Origin: Oceanicaulis sp.
GTDB lineage: Bacteria; Pseudomonadota; Alphaproteobacteria; Caulobacterales; Maricaulaceae
Reading direction: 5' to 3'
Length of the DNA: 64,000 nt
Assembly: GCA_040112665.1 (NCBI GenBank)
Contig: CP157796.1
Coordinates: 870,813-934,812 of the forward strand
Below are positions 1-9,800 of this stretch, one piece after another (the first letter of the stretch is position 1; each line of letters starts with the position of its first letter). Both the position numbers and the translations under genes were made by a program. The notes beneath the pieces were generated by a model. That model made no database searches and was not told the origin of the DNA. It was given only the letters and a program-made list of their open reading frames with translations.

Positions 1-1567
1 CGTGAAGGGGTCGGACTGGCTGGGCGATCAGGACGCCATCGAGTATCTCTGCCGCAACGCGCCTGAGGCCGTGTACGAGCTCGAGCACTGGGGCGTGCCG
101 TTTTCGCGCACCGAGGACGGCAAGATCTATCAGCGCGCCTTCGGCGGCATGACGCGCAATTTCGGCGAAGGCCCGGTCCAACGCACCTGCGCGGCGGCCG
201 ACCGCACCGGCCACGCCATCCTGCACACGCTTTATGGCCAGTCCCTGCGTCACTCGACGGAGTTCTTCATCGAGTACTTCGTCATGGACCTGATCATGGA
301 CGATGACGGCGCCTGCCGCGGCGTCACCGCCTGGAAGCTGGACGACGGCACGCTGCACCGCTTCCGCGCGCAGAAGACCATCCTGGCCACCGGCGGCTAC
401 GGCCGGGCCTATTTCTCCGCCACCAGCGCACATACCTGCACCGGCGACGGCAACGCCATGGTGCTGCGCGCAGGGCTGCCGCTGCAGGACATGGAGTTCG
501 TCCAGTTCCACCCCACCGGCATTTACGGCGCGGGCTGTCTGATCACCGAGGGCGCGCGCGGCGAGGGCGGCTATCTGACCAACTCCGAAGGCGAGCGCTT
601 CATGGAGCGCTACGCCCCGAACGCCAAGGACCTCGCCAGCCGTGACGTGGTCAGCCGCGCGATGACGATGGAGATCCGTGAAGGCCGCGGCGTCGGCAAG
701 GACGGCGACCACATCCACCTTCACCTCGATCATCTCGATCCGGCCGTGCTGCACGAGCGCCTGCCGGGCATTTCCGAAAGCGCGAAGATCTTCGCCGGCG
801 TGGACGTGACACGCGAGCCGATCCCGGTTCTGCCGACCGTGCACTACAATATGGGCGGCATCCCGACGAACTATCACGGCGAAGTGCTGACCAAGGCGAA
901 CGGCGATCCCGACACGGTGGTGCCCGGCCTGATGGCGGTCGGCGAAGCGGCCTGCGTGAGCGTTCACGGCGCAAATCGTCTGGGCTCGAACTCGCTGATC
1001 GACCTGGTGGTCTTCGGCCGGGCCGCGGGCCTGCGCTGCGCGGAGACGACCGAGAGCGGCGCGAACCAGCCCGACTTCGAGAAGTCCGCCGGCCAGTCCA
1101 GCCTCGATCGCTTCGACCGTCTGCGTCACGCCGACGGCGGCGCGCCGACCGCCAGGCTGCGCCTCGACATGCAGCGGGCCATGCAGGAGAACTGCGCGGT
1201 CTTCCGCACCCAGGACGTCCTGGACGAAGGCGTGGAACGCATCACCAAGGTGTTTGGCGACGCCCGCGACATCCGGATCACCGACCGCACGATGATCTGG
1301 AACACCGACCTGGTCGAAGCGCTCGAATTCGACAATCTCATCCAGCAGGCCGCCGTGACGGTGAACTCCGCCGCCGCCCGGACCGAGAGCCGCGGCGCGC
1401 ATGCGCGCGAGGACTATCCCGACCGCGACGACACCAACTGGATGAAGCACACCCTGGCGTTCCTCGATCTGGACACCGGCAAGGTCAAACTCGACGACCG
1501 CCCGATCCACGACTACACGCTGTCCAACGACATCGGGTACATCGAGCCGAAAGCGCGGGTTTACTGA
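1..1567 (+). CDS. sdhA: Succinate dehydrogenase flavoprotein subunit, 5' truncated by the window edge
   Basis: Catalytic subunit of respiratory complex II, oxidising succinate to fumarate with covalently bound FAD at the inner membrane. The frame is open from the first base, so the true start lies upstream. About 70-80 N-terminal residues are missing, including the FAD-binding glycine motif and the flavinylated histidine. Visible family landmarks are QFHPTGI, the catalytic-arginine segment [17 protein letters not shown] and [21 protein letters not shown], then the C-terminal helical domain with [18 protein letters not shown]. sdhB follows after one small ORF, so this is the distal part of an sdhCDAB-type operon. 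Identification is secure; only the start is unknown. Confidence 0.97.
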   Translation, partial: VKGSDWLGDQDAIEYLCRNAPEAVYELEHWGVPFSRTEDGKIYQRAFGGMTRNFGEGPVQRTCAAADRTGHAILHTLYGQSLRHSTEFFIEYFVMDLIMDDDGACRGVTAWKLDDGTLHRFRAQKTILATGGYGRAYFSATSAHTCTGDGNAMVLRAGLPLQDMEFVQFHPTGIYGAGCLITEGARGEGGYLTNSEGERFMERYAPNAKDLASRDVVSRAMTMEIREGRGVGKDGDHIHLHLDHLDPAVLHERLPGISESAKIFAGVDVTREPIPVLPTVHYNMGGIPTNYHGEVLTKANGDPDTVVPGLMAVGEAACVSVHGANRLGSNSLIDLVVFGRAAGLRCAETTESGANQPDFEKSAGQSSLDRFDRLRHADGGAPTARLRLDMQRAMQENCAVFRTQDVLDEGVERITKVFGDARDIRITDRTMIWNTDLVEALEFDNLIQQAAVTVNSAAARTESRGAHAREDYPDRDDTNWMKHTLAFLDLDTGKVKLDDRPIHDYTLSNDIGYIEPKARVY

Positions 1568-1589
1568 GCTGGACGCGAATATCTGTGCT

Positions 1590-1610
1590 AGACTGAAGGT
1601 CGTTCAGTCT
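1590..1610 (+). promoter_or_regulatory. Perfect inverted repeat between sdhA and the next ORF
   Basis: AGACTGAA and TTCAGTCT form 8-bp perfect arms around the 5-base loop GGTCG. It starts 22 bases after the sdhA stop and ends 17 bases before the small ORF start. No T-run follows, so it is unlikely to be a strong intrinsic terminator. An mRNA-processing hairpin or an operator is possible. Confidence 0.5.
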
Positions 1611-1627
1611 GGCGTGAGCGGAGACCG

Positions 1628-1852
1628 ATGAGCGAAGAGCCTGACAGTCTGGTCCTCGAATATCTCAAGCGCATCCATGGCGAGCTCGGCGGCTTGCGCG
1701 CGGATGTCCAGAACTTGCGCGACGGTGTGAGTTCGCTTGAGGATCAGGTGGCGGGCCTGCGCCGCGATTTCGTCCGCATGGAGCATCGTTTCGACGCACT
1801 CGAACTGCGCGTCGAACGCATCGAACGCCGCCTCGATCTGACCGAGGCCTGA
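1628..1852 (+). CDS. Small coiled-coil protein of unknown function inside the sdh operon
   Basis: A 74-residue protein, almost wholly predicted alpha-helical with heptad-like spacing of leucine and valine (LRADVQNLRDGVSSLEDQ, then LELRVERIERRL). No signal peptide or membrane segment is visible. ATG is preceded by GAGCGGAGACCG, which offers a modest ribosome site. It lies between sdhA and sdhB in the same direction, with 60 and 16 base gaps, so it is almost certainly cotranscribed. It resembles the small helical proteins of unknown function common in alphaproteobacteria. A role in complex II assembly is only a guess from position. Confidence 0.75.
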   Translation: MSEEPDSLVLEYLKRIHGELGGLRADVQNLRDGVSSLEDQVAGLRRDFVRMEHRFDALELRVERIERRLDLTEA

Positions 1853-1868
1853 CTGAACGGGAAGACCC

Positions 1869-2654
1869 ATGGTCGCACTGACGCTGCCGAAGAACTCCAA
1901 GATCGCCAAGGGTAAGACCTGGCCCAAGCCCGAGGGCGCGGATCCGACGAATCTGCGCGAGTTCAAGGTCTACCGCTACGATCCCGAGAGCGGCGAGAAC
2001 CCGCGCTGGGACACGTATTACGTGGATCTCGCCAATTGCGGGCCGATGGTTCTGGACGCGCTGTTCTACATCAAGAACGAGATCGACACGACGCTGGCCT
2101 TCCGGCGCTCCTGCCGCGAGGGGATTTGCGGGTCCTGCGCGATGAATATCGGCGGGCGCAACACCATCGCCTGCACCTACGGCATCGACGAGGTGAAGGG
2201 CGCGGTCACGATCGCTCCGCTGCCCCACCAGCCGGTGGTCAAGGACCTCGTCCCGGACCTGACGAATTTCTACGCCCAGCTTCAGTCGATCCAGCCCTAT
2301 CTGAAGACCGACAGCCCCACCCCGCAGCGCGAGTGGAAGCAGAGCCCCGAGCAGCGGGCCGAGCTGGACGGGCTTTACGAGTGCATCCTGTGCGCCAGCT
2401 GCTCGACGGCGTGCCCGTCCTACTGGTGGAACTCCGACAAGTATCTGGGCCCCGCCGCGCTTCTGCAGGCCTATCGCTGGATCGCCGACAGCCGCGACGA
2501 GGCGACGGGCGAGCGGCTGGACGACCTTGAAGACCCCTTCAAGCTCTATCGCTGCCACACGATCATGAACTGCGCTCAGGTCTGCCCCAAGGGCCTGAAC
2601 CCGGCCAAGGCCATCGGCAAGATCAAGGAGCTGATGGTCGAGCGCCAGACGTAA
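1869..2654 (+). CDS. sdhB: Succinate dehydrogenase iron-sulfur subunit
   Basis: 261-residue electron-transfer subunit of complex II, carrying electrons from SdhA flavin to the membrane quinone site. The N-terminal plant-type ferredoxin domain has [14 protein letters not shown] and a later IACT for the [2Fe-2S] cluster. The C-terminal domain has [16 protein letters not shown] ([4Fe-4S], with the next cluster's first Cys nearby) and [21 protein letters not shown] ([3Fe-4S] and quinone site). Length and motif order are standard. It is the last gene of the operon and is followed by a strong terminator. Confidence 0.98.
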   Translation: MVALTLPKNSKIAKGKTWPKPEGADPTNLREFKVYRYDPESGENPRWDTYYVDLANCGPMVLDALFYIKNEIDTTLAFRRSCREGICGSCAMNIGGRNTIACTYGIDEVKGAVTIAPLPHQPVVKDLVPDLTNFYAQLQSIQPYLKTDSPTPQREWKQSPEQRAELDGLYECILCASCSTACPSYWWNSDKYLGPAALLQAYRWIADSRDEATGERLDDLEDPFKLYRCHTIMNCAQVCPKGLNPAKAIGKIKELMVERQT

Positions 2655-2681
2655 GCCTCGATCGCCGTTCGCTTTTTCGAA

Positions 2682-2713
2682 AGGCCCCGGCCGGCCCGCC
2701 GGGGCTTTTTTTC
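2682..2713 (+). terminator. Intrinsic terminator after sdhB
   Basis: A GC-rich hairpin (GCCCCGGC ... GCCGGGGC) is followed directly by a run of seven T bases. It lies 30 bases after sdhB and abuts the convergent acyltransferase stop, so it probably ends the sdh transcript. Confidence 0.85.
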
Positions 2714-2715
2714 TG

Positions 2716-3591
2716 TCAGGCTCGCCCCGCCGTCCGGGCGCCCCATGCCAGCGCCTCGCAGATCTGCTTGAGGTGCTCGCTGGCCGCGCGGTCGTCGCCG
2801 GGCAAAGCGCGGGCGTCCAGCGGATCGCCGAAACGAAGCCGGTAACGCGCGCCGCGCTGTCTCAGGAGGCCGTGAAACAGGGTGACGTCGCGCAGCTCCT
2901 CGTGGATCTGCGCCAGCGCGTAATAGGCGAGCGGCATGCGCTGAACGACGCCGACGGGCACGACCGGCGCTGCGAACCTCCGGGCGAGCGAGACGCCCGT
3001 GGCCGCCCAGGCCGGCTCGACCAGCCGGCGCGCCCGCCAGCTCCAGTCCGCCATGCGGCCGGCGGGGAAGATCACCACGCATTTGCCGGCGTTGAAGGCC
3101 TCCATGGCGGCCTTGAGCGTCTCCCGGGCGCGCGTACGGGCCAGATCGCCGCGCCGCCATTCCACCGGGATGATGCGCGAGCGCAGGCCGGGACAGATCC
3201 TCAGCGCGTCGCGATTGGCGAAATAGACGAGATCGTCGCGCCGGCCCTTCAGCGCCGTCCAGATCGCATTGCCGTCCGCGATCCCGCCGGGATGGTTGGC
3301 GATCAGCAGGACCGGGCCTTCGGCGGGCACGCGGTCGACCCCTTCGGCCGTCACGTCGAGATCGAGAAAGGCGTCACCGAAGGCGAAGCATTGCTCGGCG
3401 TCGAGTTCGCGCACGGCCTCGACCAGGCTTATCGCGTCGCGATAGCCCAGCGCCGGATCGGCGACCGCGCGCACCAGCCGCCAGAGCCGCCTCCGGGTCT
3501 TCAGGCTGGGCGCGCGCTCCTCGATCAGCGCGTTCACCAGCGCGCGTGCGTCGGCGGCGGGGCTCGGCTCGTCACGCGGATCAAGGCTCAA
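2716..3591 (-). CDS. Lysophospholipid acyltransferase family protein (PlsC-like), copy A
   Basis: 291 residues. The acyltransferase block I is the NHPGGIADG variant; later VVIFPAGRM matches the FPEG-like block III and IIPVEW lies between them. This variant is typical of membrane-associated glycerolipid or ornithine-lipid-type acyltransferases that move an acyl group from acyl-ACP or acyl-CoA to a lyso-lipid or related acceptor. Its start codon overlaps the stop of the upstream paralogue by ATGA, so the two are translationally coupled. The specific acceptor lipid cannot be read from sequence. Confidence 0.85.
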   Translation of the reverse strand: MSLDPRDEPSPAADARALVNALIEERAPSLKTRRRLWRLVRAVADPALGYRDAISLVEAVRELDAEQCFAFGDAFLDLDVTAEGVDRVPAEGPVLLIANHPGGIADGNAIWTALKGRRDDLVYFANRDALRICPGLRSRIIPVEWRRGDLARTRARETLKAAMEAFNAGKCVVIFPAGRMADWSWRARRLVEPAWAATGVSLARRFAAPVVPVGVVQRMPLAYYALAQIHEELRDVTLFHGLLRQRGARYRLRFGDPLDARALPGDDRAASEHLKQICEALAWGARTAGRA

Positions 3592-4424
3592 CGCGCGATC
3601 CTCGCAAGGCTCTCGCTCATCGATTTCAGCGCTTCGGTGGCCGCGACTTCGCCCTCGGGCAGGTCGTCAGGCTCGACGCATTCGGCGAAGCGCAGGGCGT
3701 AACGCGAACTGCGCTTGGCCAGGAGCTCGTGGAACACCGTCATGTGCTTGAGCTCTTCGTGGATCTGCCCCAGCCCGTAGAACATCAGGCTCATCCGCTG
3801 TTTCACGCCCAGCGGCACGATCGGCGCGCCGAATTTCCGCGCCAGGCTGACGGCGGTGACCTGCCAGGGCTCTTCGGCCAGGCGCATCTTGCGCCAGTCC
3901 CATTTCGACATGCGGCCGGCGGGAAAGACCACGATGCAGCGGCCGTCCCTGAACGCCTCGATCGACTGGCGCAGCGTGTCGCGCGTCTTCTGGCGCGAGC
4001 GGGCGCCGGGCCGCCATTCGACCGGGATCACGATGTCGGCCAGCCCTTCACAGACCCGGATCGCGTCGCGATTGGCGAAGAACACCATGTCCGGCCGCCG
4101 CGCCTTCAGCGCCCGCCAGACCGCTATGCCGTCCGCGATGCCGCCGGGATGGTTCGCCGTGATCACGCACGGTCCGCTTTCCGGTACGTTCCTGAGCCCG
4201 TCGGCGGAGACCTCGAGGTCGAGAAAATCCTCCGCCCAGTCCATCGCCTCGCGCCCGCCCATCGGCGCCATGGTGTCGGCGATCCGCACCGCGCGGCCAT
4301 AGCCGAGCATGGGATAGAACACCGCCTTCACGGCCGGCCAGAACGCGCTCGCGCGCAGGCGCACCGCGCGCTCCTCGATGAGCTGGTCGACGATATGGGG
4401 CGCGGGTTCGGTCATTGCGCGCAT
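3588..4424 (-). CDS. Lysophospholipid acyltransferase family protein (PlsC-like), copy B
   Basis: 278 residues, paralogous to the downstream gene over its whole length: shared opening (LIEERA), NHPGGIADG, VFFANRDAIRVC, IPVEWRPG, VVFPAGRMSKWDW and the RYALRF tail. It is the first gene of a two-gene minus-strand operon. A second ATG three codons in (MTEP) is an equally good start; neither has a clear ribosome site. The pair looks like a tandem duplication that diverged, perhaps to acylate the two positions of one lipid, but that is inference. Confidence 0.85.
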   Translation of the reverse strand: MRAMTEPAPHIVDQLIEERAVRLRASAFWPAVKAVFYPMLGYGRAVRIADTMAPMGGREAMDWAEDFLDLEVSADGLRNVPESGPCVITANHPGGIADGIAVWRALKARRPDMVFFANRDAIRVCEGLADIVIPVEWRPGARSRQKTRDTLRQSIEAFRDGRCIVVFPAGRMSKWDWRKMRLAEEPWQVTAVSLARKFGAPIVPLGVKQRMSLMFYGLGQIHEELKHMTVFHELLAKRSSRYALRFAECVEPDDLPEGEVAATEALKSMSESLARIAR

Positions 4425-4455
4425 GAAGGATCAACGCGCGGCGTCTTTCAAGCGC

Positions 4456-4788
4456 TCAGCAGCGCGGCGCGGCCGCGTCGAGCACCGGGGCGCAGACTTC
4501 AGGCCGGCCCTGGCAGCAATCCTCGACGAGATAGCGCACCAGCGCGCCGGCCCGGCCCATGTCCACCGCATAGATGCGCGCCCGGCCCTCGGCCCGGCCC
4601 GCGACGAGGCCGGCGCGCGACAGGGCGGCGAGATGGGCGGACAGATTGCTCGGCGAAATCTCGAGCGCCTCGGCGAGACGGCCCGCCGCCAGCCCCTCCG
4701 GCCCCGCGGCGATGAGCAGCCGGAAGAGCTTCAGGCGCGTGGCGTTGGCGAGCGCGGCGAAGCCGGCGACGGCGGCGGTTTCGTCCAT
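4456..4788 (-). CDS. arsR: ArsR-family winged-helix repressor
   Basis: 110-residue metalloregulatory repressor. The winged helix contains LANATRLKLFRLLIAAGPEGL and the recognition helix SPSNLSAHLAALSRAGLV. A cysteine cluster sits near the C terminus (EDCCQGRPEVC and a terminal Cys), a plausible arsenite site. I chose the ATG at 4788 because AAAGGAG stands 8 bases upstream; a GTG further upstream would put that ribosome site inside the gene. It is divergent from arsC across an 88-base region that contains a perfect palindromic operator. Confidence 0.92.
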   Translation of the reverse strand: MDETAAVAGFAALANATRLKLFRLLIAAGPEGLAAGRLAEALEISPSNLSAHLAALSRAGLVAGRAEGRARIYAVDMGRAGALVRYLVEDCCQGRPEVCAPVLDAAAPRC

Positions 4789-4804
4789 GAGCGCAGCTCC
4801 TTTC

Positions 4805-4828
4805 ACGTTTCAATGAAACTTGAAACGT
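4805..4828. promoter_or_regulatory. Candidate ArsR operator, overlapping palindromes
   Basis: ACGTTTCA (4805-4812) and TGAAACGT (4821-4828) are perfect 8-bp inverted arms. Inside, GTTTCA-A-TGAAAC is a second palindrome, so the core element appears three times: GTTTCA, TGAAAC, TGAAAC. It lies between the divergent arsR and arsC starts, 17 bases from the arsR ATG, where a repressor would block both promoters. Confidence 0.75.
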
Positions 4829-4876
4829 TGACCGATCCAGCGTAATCAGGCCCGGTCTCGAACACCAGAGGGCCCG

Positions 4877-5362
4877 ATGAACATCCTCATCCTGTGCACC
4901 GGCAACTCCGCGCGCTCAATCCTGGGCGAAGCCCTTTTCAACGCCCTGGGCCAAGGACGCGTGCGAGGCTTTTCCGCCGGCTCGAAGCCCAAGGGCGTGC
5001 CCCATCCCGAGGCGCTGGCGACGCTGCGCCGTCACGGATTGTCCACCGATAGGTTGCGGTCGAAGAGCTGGGACGAGTTCGAGGGAGAGGGCGCGCCGGT
5101 CATGGACGCGGTGATCACCGTGTGCGACAGCGCGGCGAGCGAAACCTGCCCGGTCTGGCCCGGCGCGCCCGCCCGCGCGCATTGGAGCCTGCCCGACCCG
5201 GCGGCCGTCGAAGACCAGCCCGCTCAGACCGAAGCCTTCGAAACGGCGTTCGCAGCGCTGAAGGCGCGCGTTCAGGCCGCGCTGGACGCCGGCCTTGTGG
5301 ACGCGTCCCCGGCCGAACGCAGCGCGATCCTGCAGCGCGTCCATGACGAGGCGGGCCGGTGA
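4877..5362 (+). CDS. arsC: Arsenate reductase, low-molecular-weight tyrosine phosphatase type
   Basis: 161-residue cytoplasmic enzyme reducing arsenate to arsenite. The P-loop is C7-TGNSA-R13 (CX5R). Further cysteines C83 and C91 in VCDSAASETCPVWPG match the relay of the thioredoxin-coupled S. aureus-type enzymes, and the LPDP general-acid segment follows. It is first in a three-gene operon, with stop and next start overlapping by GTGA. The C-terminal tail is about 25 residues longer than the classical form. Coupling to thioredoxin rather than glutaredoxin is inferred from the cysteine pattern. Confidence 0.93.
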   Translation: MNILILCTGNSARSILGEALFNALGQGRVRGFSAGSKPKGVPHPEALATLRRHGLSTDRLRSKSWDEFEGEGAPVMDAVITVCDSAASETCPVWPGAPARAHWSLPDPAAVEDQPAQTEAFETAFAALKARVQAALDAGLVDASPAERSAILQRVHDEAGR

Positions 5363-6024
5363 GCCTCGCCCGCCGCCTCGCCGCGGAAGGTCTCGGCACG
5401 GGCTTTCTGCTCGCCGCCGTCATCGGCTCGGGGATCATGGCCGAGACGCTGACCGAAGACGTCGCGCTGGCGCTGCTCGCGAACACGATCGCCACCGGCG
5501 CGGCGCTTTACGTGCTCATCGCCACGCTCGGCCCGGTCTCGGGCGCGCATTTCAACCCCGCCGTGACGCTGGCCATGTGGCTGAGGAAGCGGATCGGGGC
5601 GGGTGAAGCCGCGCTCTTCGTCGCCGTGCAGATCGCGGGCGGGATCGCGGGCATGCTCGCCGCTCATCTGATGTTTGAACTCGACGTGGTGCAGATCAGC
5701 GAAAAGGTGCGCACCGGGCCGAGCCAGTGGTTCTCCGAAGCGGTCGCGACCTTCGGCCTGGTCTTCTTCATCTTCATGGCGGTCGCCCGGCGGCCAGACA
5801 GCGTCCCGGCCGTCGTCGCGCTCTACATCACGGCGGCTTACTGGTTCACCGCCTCGACCAGCTTCGCCAACCCGGCGGTGACGGTCGCGCGCGCGCTGAC
5901 CGACACGTTTTCAGGCATCGCCCCGGCCGACGCGCCGGGCTTCATCGCCGCCCAGCTCGCCGCAGCCGCACTGGCCGCAGGCACGGCGGCCTGGTTCGAC
6001 CGAAAGCCACCGGAGACGGCATGA
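5359..6024 (+). CDS. aqpS: MIP/aquaporin-family channel of the ars operon (AqpS-like)
   Basis: 221-residue six-helix channel. Two half-helix signatures are present, HFNPAVT (N66) and [10 protein letters not shown] (N171), with the selectivity-filter arginine R178. The GTG start overlaps the arsC stop by four bases, and its stop overlaps arsH by ATGA. In Sinorhizobium meliloti a channel of this family lies in arsR-aqpS-arsC-arsH and lets arsenite made by ArsC leave down its gradient; the same role is inferred here because no arsB or acr3 pump gene is present locally. Confidence 0.9.
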   Translation: MSLARRLAAEGLGTGFLLAAVIGSGIMAETLTEDVALALLANTIATGAALYVLIATLGPVSGAHFNPAVTLAMWLRKRIGAGEAALFVAVQIAGGIAGMLAAHLMFELDVVQISEKVRTGPSQWFSEAVATFGLVFFIFMAVARRPDSVPAVVALYITAAYWFTASTSFANPAVTVARALTDTFSGIAPADAPGFIAAQLAAAALAAGTAAWFDRKPPETA

Positions 6025-6749
6025 CCGACGACACCTTCCCCGCGCTCGACGAGACGAGCTTCGCGAAGATCGACCATGGTCAGCTCTTTCCGGCGAACCG
6101 GGCGAGCCGTCCGCCGCGCATCGCGCTGCTCTACGGCTCCTTGCGTGAACGCTCCTTCTCGCGGCTCGCCACCGAAGAAGCCGCGCGGATATTGAACCGT
6201 CTCGGCGCGGAGACGCGGACCTTCAACCCCACCGGCCTGCCCTTGCCGGACGATCCGGCCAACACCGAAGGCGCAGACCACCCCAAGGTCGCCGAGCTGC
6301 GCGAACTGGCCAGCTGGGCGGAGGGCATGGTCTGGTGCAGCCCGGAGCGTCACGGCGCGATGACCGGGATCATGAAGGCGCAGATCGACTGGATTCCGCT
6401 TTCGCTGGGCGCGGTGCGGCCCACCCAGGGCAAGACGCTGGCGGTGATGCAGGTCTCAGGCGGATCGCAGAGCTTCAACGCGGTCAACCAGCTGCGCGTT
6501 CTGGGCCGCTGGATGCGGATGATCACCATCCCCAACCAGTCCTCCATCCCCAAGGCGTTCCTGGAGTTCGGCGAGGACGACCGGATGAAGCCGTCTGCGC
6601 TCTACGACCGGGTCGTGGACGTGATGGAAGAGCTGGTGAAGTTCACTCTGCTAACGCGCGACAGCGCGGGCTATCTCGTCGACCGGTATTCAGAGCGCAA
6701 GGAAAGCGCCGAACAGCTCTCGGCGCGGGTGAACCAGCGCTCGATCTGA
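6021..6749 (+). CDS. arsH: ArsH, NADPH-dependent FMN oxidoreductase for organoarsenicals
   Basis: 242 residues, flavodoxin-like. [16 protein letters not shown] is the FMN phosphate-binding loop, and [19 protein letters not shown] plus the [14 protein letters not shown] segment are ArsH hallmarks. Family members oxidise trivalent organoarsenicals and reduce quinones or metals with NADPH. The ATG is chosen from the four-base overlap with the aquaporin stop and from normal family length. Last gene of the ars operon. Confidence 0.94.
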   Translation: MTDDTFPALDETSFAKIDHGQLFPANRASRPPRIALLYGSLRERSFSRLATEEAARILNRLGAETRTFNPTGLPLPDDPANTEGADHPKVAELRELASWAEGMVWCSPERHGAMTGIMKAQIDWIPLSLGAVRPTQGKTLAVMQVSGGSQSFNAVNQLRVLGRWMRMITIPNQSSIPKAFLEFGEDDRMKPSALYDRVVDVMEELVKFTLLTRDSAGYLVDRYSERKESAEQLSARVNQRSI

Positions 6750-6783
6750 CGCAGCGCCTCATTTCATCAAAATCACAAACGAA

Positions 6784-6811
6784 AACGGCCGCCTCTTTCA
6801 AGGCGGCCGTT
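6784..6811. terminator. Terminator shared by arsH and the convergent autotransporter
   Basis: A 10-bp perfect stem (AACGGCCGCC / GGCGGCCGTT) with an 8-base loop lies between convergent stop codons. Read on the minus strand it is followed by TTTTCG, so it suits the autotransporter best; the plus side has only TTCC. Confidence 0.75.
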
Positions 6812-6834
6812 CCGTGTTCGTCGTCGACTTCGCC

Positions 6835-9800
6835 TTAGAAGGTGAAGCGGGCGCCGATGGAGAAGCTCTCCGCGTCGAGCGCGCCGTGCTGACCGTCGAC
6901 CGCGTCGAAGTTCAGCGACACCGCGAAGCCGTCACGGATATAGGTCGACACCGAAGCGCCGTACTCGTGCCAGGTGTCGTTGGCGACGCCCGGATCGACT
7001 TCGACCACACCCGGCGCGGCGTTGAAGCTCACGAAGGTCACGTCGTTGTTCTCGGTCCGGCGATCGTTCGCCACGCCGGCGTAGGCGCGCGGCTCGAACA
7101 CCGTGTTGAACAGGGTGATCGAGTGGGCGAGGTTGACGCCCAGCCGGGCGACGAGCTCGTTGTCGATCGACTCCGCGAGCGTCAGCGAAGCCGGAGACCC
7201 GGCCGACGTGCTGGCGTCGAACTCGGTCTCGAGCCAGGTCAGGCTGGCGTACGGCGAGACCTGGAGGCCGTTCTCGAAGCGCAGCGCGTAGGACGCGCCG
7301 ATCGTGGCTTCCAGGGTCTGGCCGTCCTGACCGCCGGACACCGGCAGCACGACGCCGCCGACGACCGCCGAGCGGGTCTGATCGGCGCTGTGGTCAGCAC
7401 CGGCCACCCGCAGAAGACCGGTCAGGTCGCCCTTGGTCGCCAGCGCGTAGGCCGCCAGTTCGATCGACTGCACGTCGGTGCGGGCCATGCCGCCGCCGCC
7501 GAGCGCCTGATCGGTGGTCGAGTCCGCATAGCCCAGCGAGGCGCCCAGGCGCAGCCATTCGTTCAGGGCGTAATCGCCGCCGACGAAGCCGAACTCGCCT
7601 TCGAGATCGCCGCCGCCGGAAGCCGCGGTGGTGCGAACGTCACCGTTCACCATGCCCACTTCACCGAAGACGCGGAACTGGCCGACTTCCTGGATCTGCG
7701 GGCCGGCGGCCGCCTGCTGGGTGGCGAGCGCCAGAGACGCGCGGTTGAGATCCATGCGCTGCTCCGAGCCCATCATCTGCGCGGTGAAGGCCATCGGCGC
7801 GACCGGGGCGGACGCGCTCGAACCGCCGGCGAACGCCATGTCGAACATGGAGCGCATGAACATGGTCTGGTGCGCCGAGGCCCCGCGACGAAGCTGGTAG
7901 TGCTCGTGCGGCACCAGGTTCTCCAGCGCATTCAGCAGGTTCTGGCCTTCAAGCAGGTCGATCTGGCCGTAGATCGAGGACAGCGGGCCGTAGCTCGTGT
8001 CGCGGGCGTTGTCGAGGAAGTCCGCGATTCCGCGCTGGGACGGGCTGGTGAACTCTACGATTTCGGAGAAGTTCGCCGCGTCGACCACCAGCTGCACCGA
8101 GTCCGACGACAGGACCGAACGCAGGGTCAGAACGCCCGGCAGGTCGATGAAGCCGTCGAAATCGCCCACGAGCGCGCCCGTGTACTGCATCACGGTCGCC
8201 GTGTCGCCGAAGGTCGGCACATAGCCGCCGATCGGGTTGATGCCGGCGAAACCGCCCAGCGACACGTCGCCGTTCACGATCAGCTGGTCGGACGCCGCGC
8301 CGTCCCAGTCGAACACGGCCGCACCGGCCGAGGACTGAATGTAGTCGCCGTCGATCGTGAGATCACCGATCGCGCCCATGTCGCCGGGCGTCACCATGCC
8401 GGCGACGTTGAACAGCGCACCGCTAACGAGCTGGCCGTTGCCGAAGAGCAGGTTGAAATCGATCAAATTGAGCTCACCGCTGCCCGAGAGCGTTCCGCCC
8501 CAGAGCACGACCTCGCGCGTGGACAGAGCTCCGTCGACATGCAGATTGCCGGCGAAGACCTCCGCGCCGATCAGGCTGAGCAGTTCGTTGCCGGCCTGGA
8601 TGTCCAGCCCGGCGAACACGTTGGCGATGCTCAGCCGGTCGATCTCGGCGAACGCCACGTCGAAGGTCGTCGTGCCGGCGTTGCGCAGGGTCACGTCGAA
8701 GAACGCCATGTTGGCGTAGTCGTTGTTCGGAGTGAACCCGCCGATCGTGCCGGGGCCGCTGGTCGCCGGGGCGAGGTTCGCACCGGTGAAGTCGATGGCG
8801 CTGCGGCCGATCTCGGTCGTGCCCGAGCCGAGATTGGCGGCGAGAACGCCGGCTGCGGCGTTGTTCGTCGGCGCAGGGGCCGCGCCGGCTTCGATCGCCT
8901 GGGCCTCGACGGGACCGCTGGTCATGCGGCCGTCGTCGGCGACGCCGCCGCCCACCGTGGCCACGAGACCGTCAGCGGCGAAGTTCGTCGCGCCTTCACC
9001 CGTGGCGATGTTGGCGGCGAGCCCCGTTGCGGCGAAGTTCGTCGCGGCGGCGGACGCCGGCTCACCCGCCGAGCCCGACAGGTCGGGCTGGCCGAGGCCG
9101 AGCACGGTGCCGAGCGAGGGCGTGCCGGGGTTGACGGTCTGTTCGGGCTCGATGCTCGTGCACTGGACCAGCTCACCGCCTTCATAGCAGGTGTAGCCGG
9201 GATCCATGTCCTGCGACCAGCGCGCGGCGTCGGACCAAAGCCCGTCGCCCGCAGCGGCGCTCACATACTTGTACGGGTTGTTCTCAGCGATCCATTCCCG
9301 GTACGCGAACAGCGGGTTGTAATAGCTGACCGAGCCGTATTCCTGGCCGGCGGCGCTGTAGAAGCCGTCCACGAAACCGCCCGACAGCACGCCCAGGATC
9401 AGCGGGTTCGGTCCGAGATTCATCGCCATGAGCGGACCGCCGGAATCACCGCCGGCCGTCGCCACTTCGTTCGGCAGCGCGTCGCCTTCGAACAGGTCGA
9501 GCGACGGTCCGGGCAAAAGGACGGTGTCGCCGTCGATGAACGCGCCGCTGGCGCCGTCCCAGTCGGAGCACTCGATCGAATCAGGCAGGCCGAACAGCGA
9601 GTCGGGGCCGCGGGTGCAGGTGCCGGTCCGGCCCGGCAGGTCGAAGTCGATCCAGTAGGTCATCTGGGTGTTGTCTTTGCCCGGCGCGGACTGATCGCTC
9701 TGCGCCACGGCGGAGAAGAAGTCGTTGAACGAGCCCAGGAAGCCCAGCATGTTCTCGCCGGCGCGGCGGCGGCCGTTGATGCCGACGGTGCCGGTCGAGC

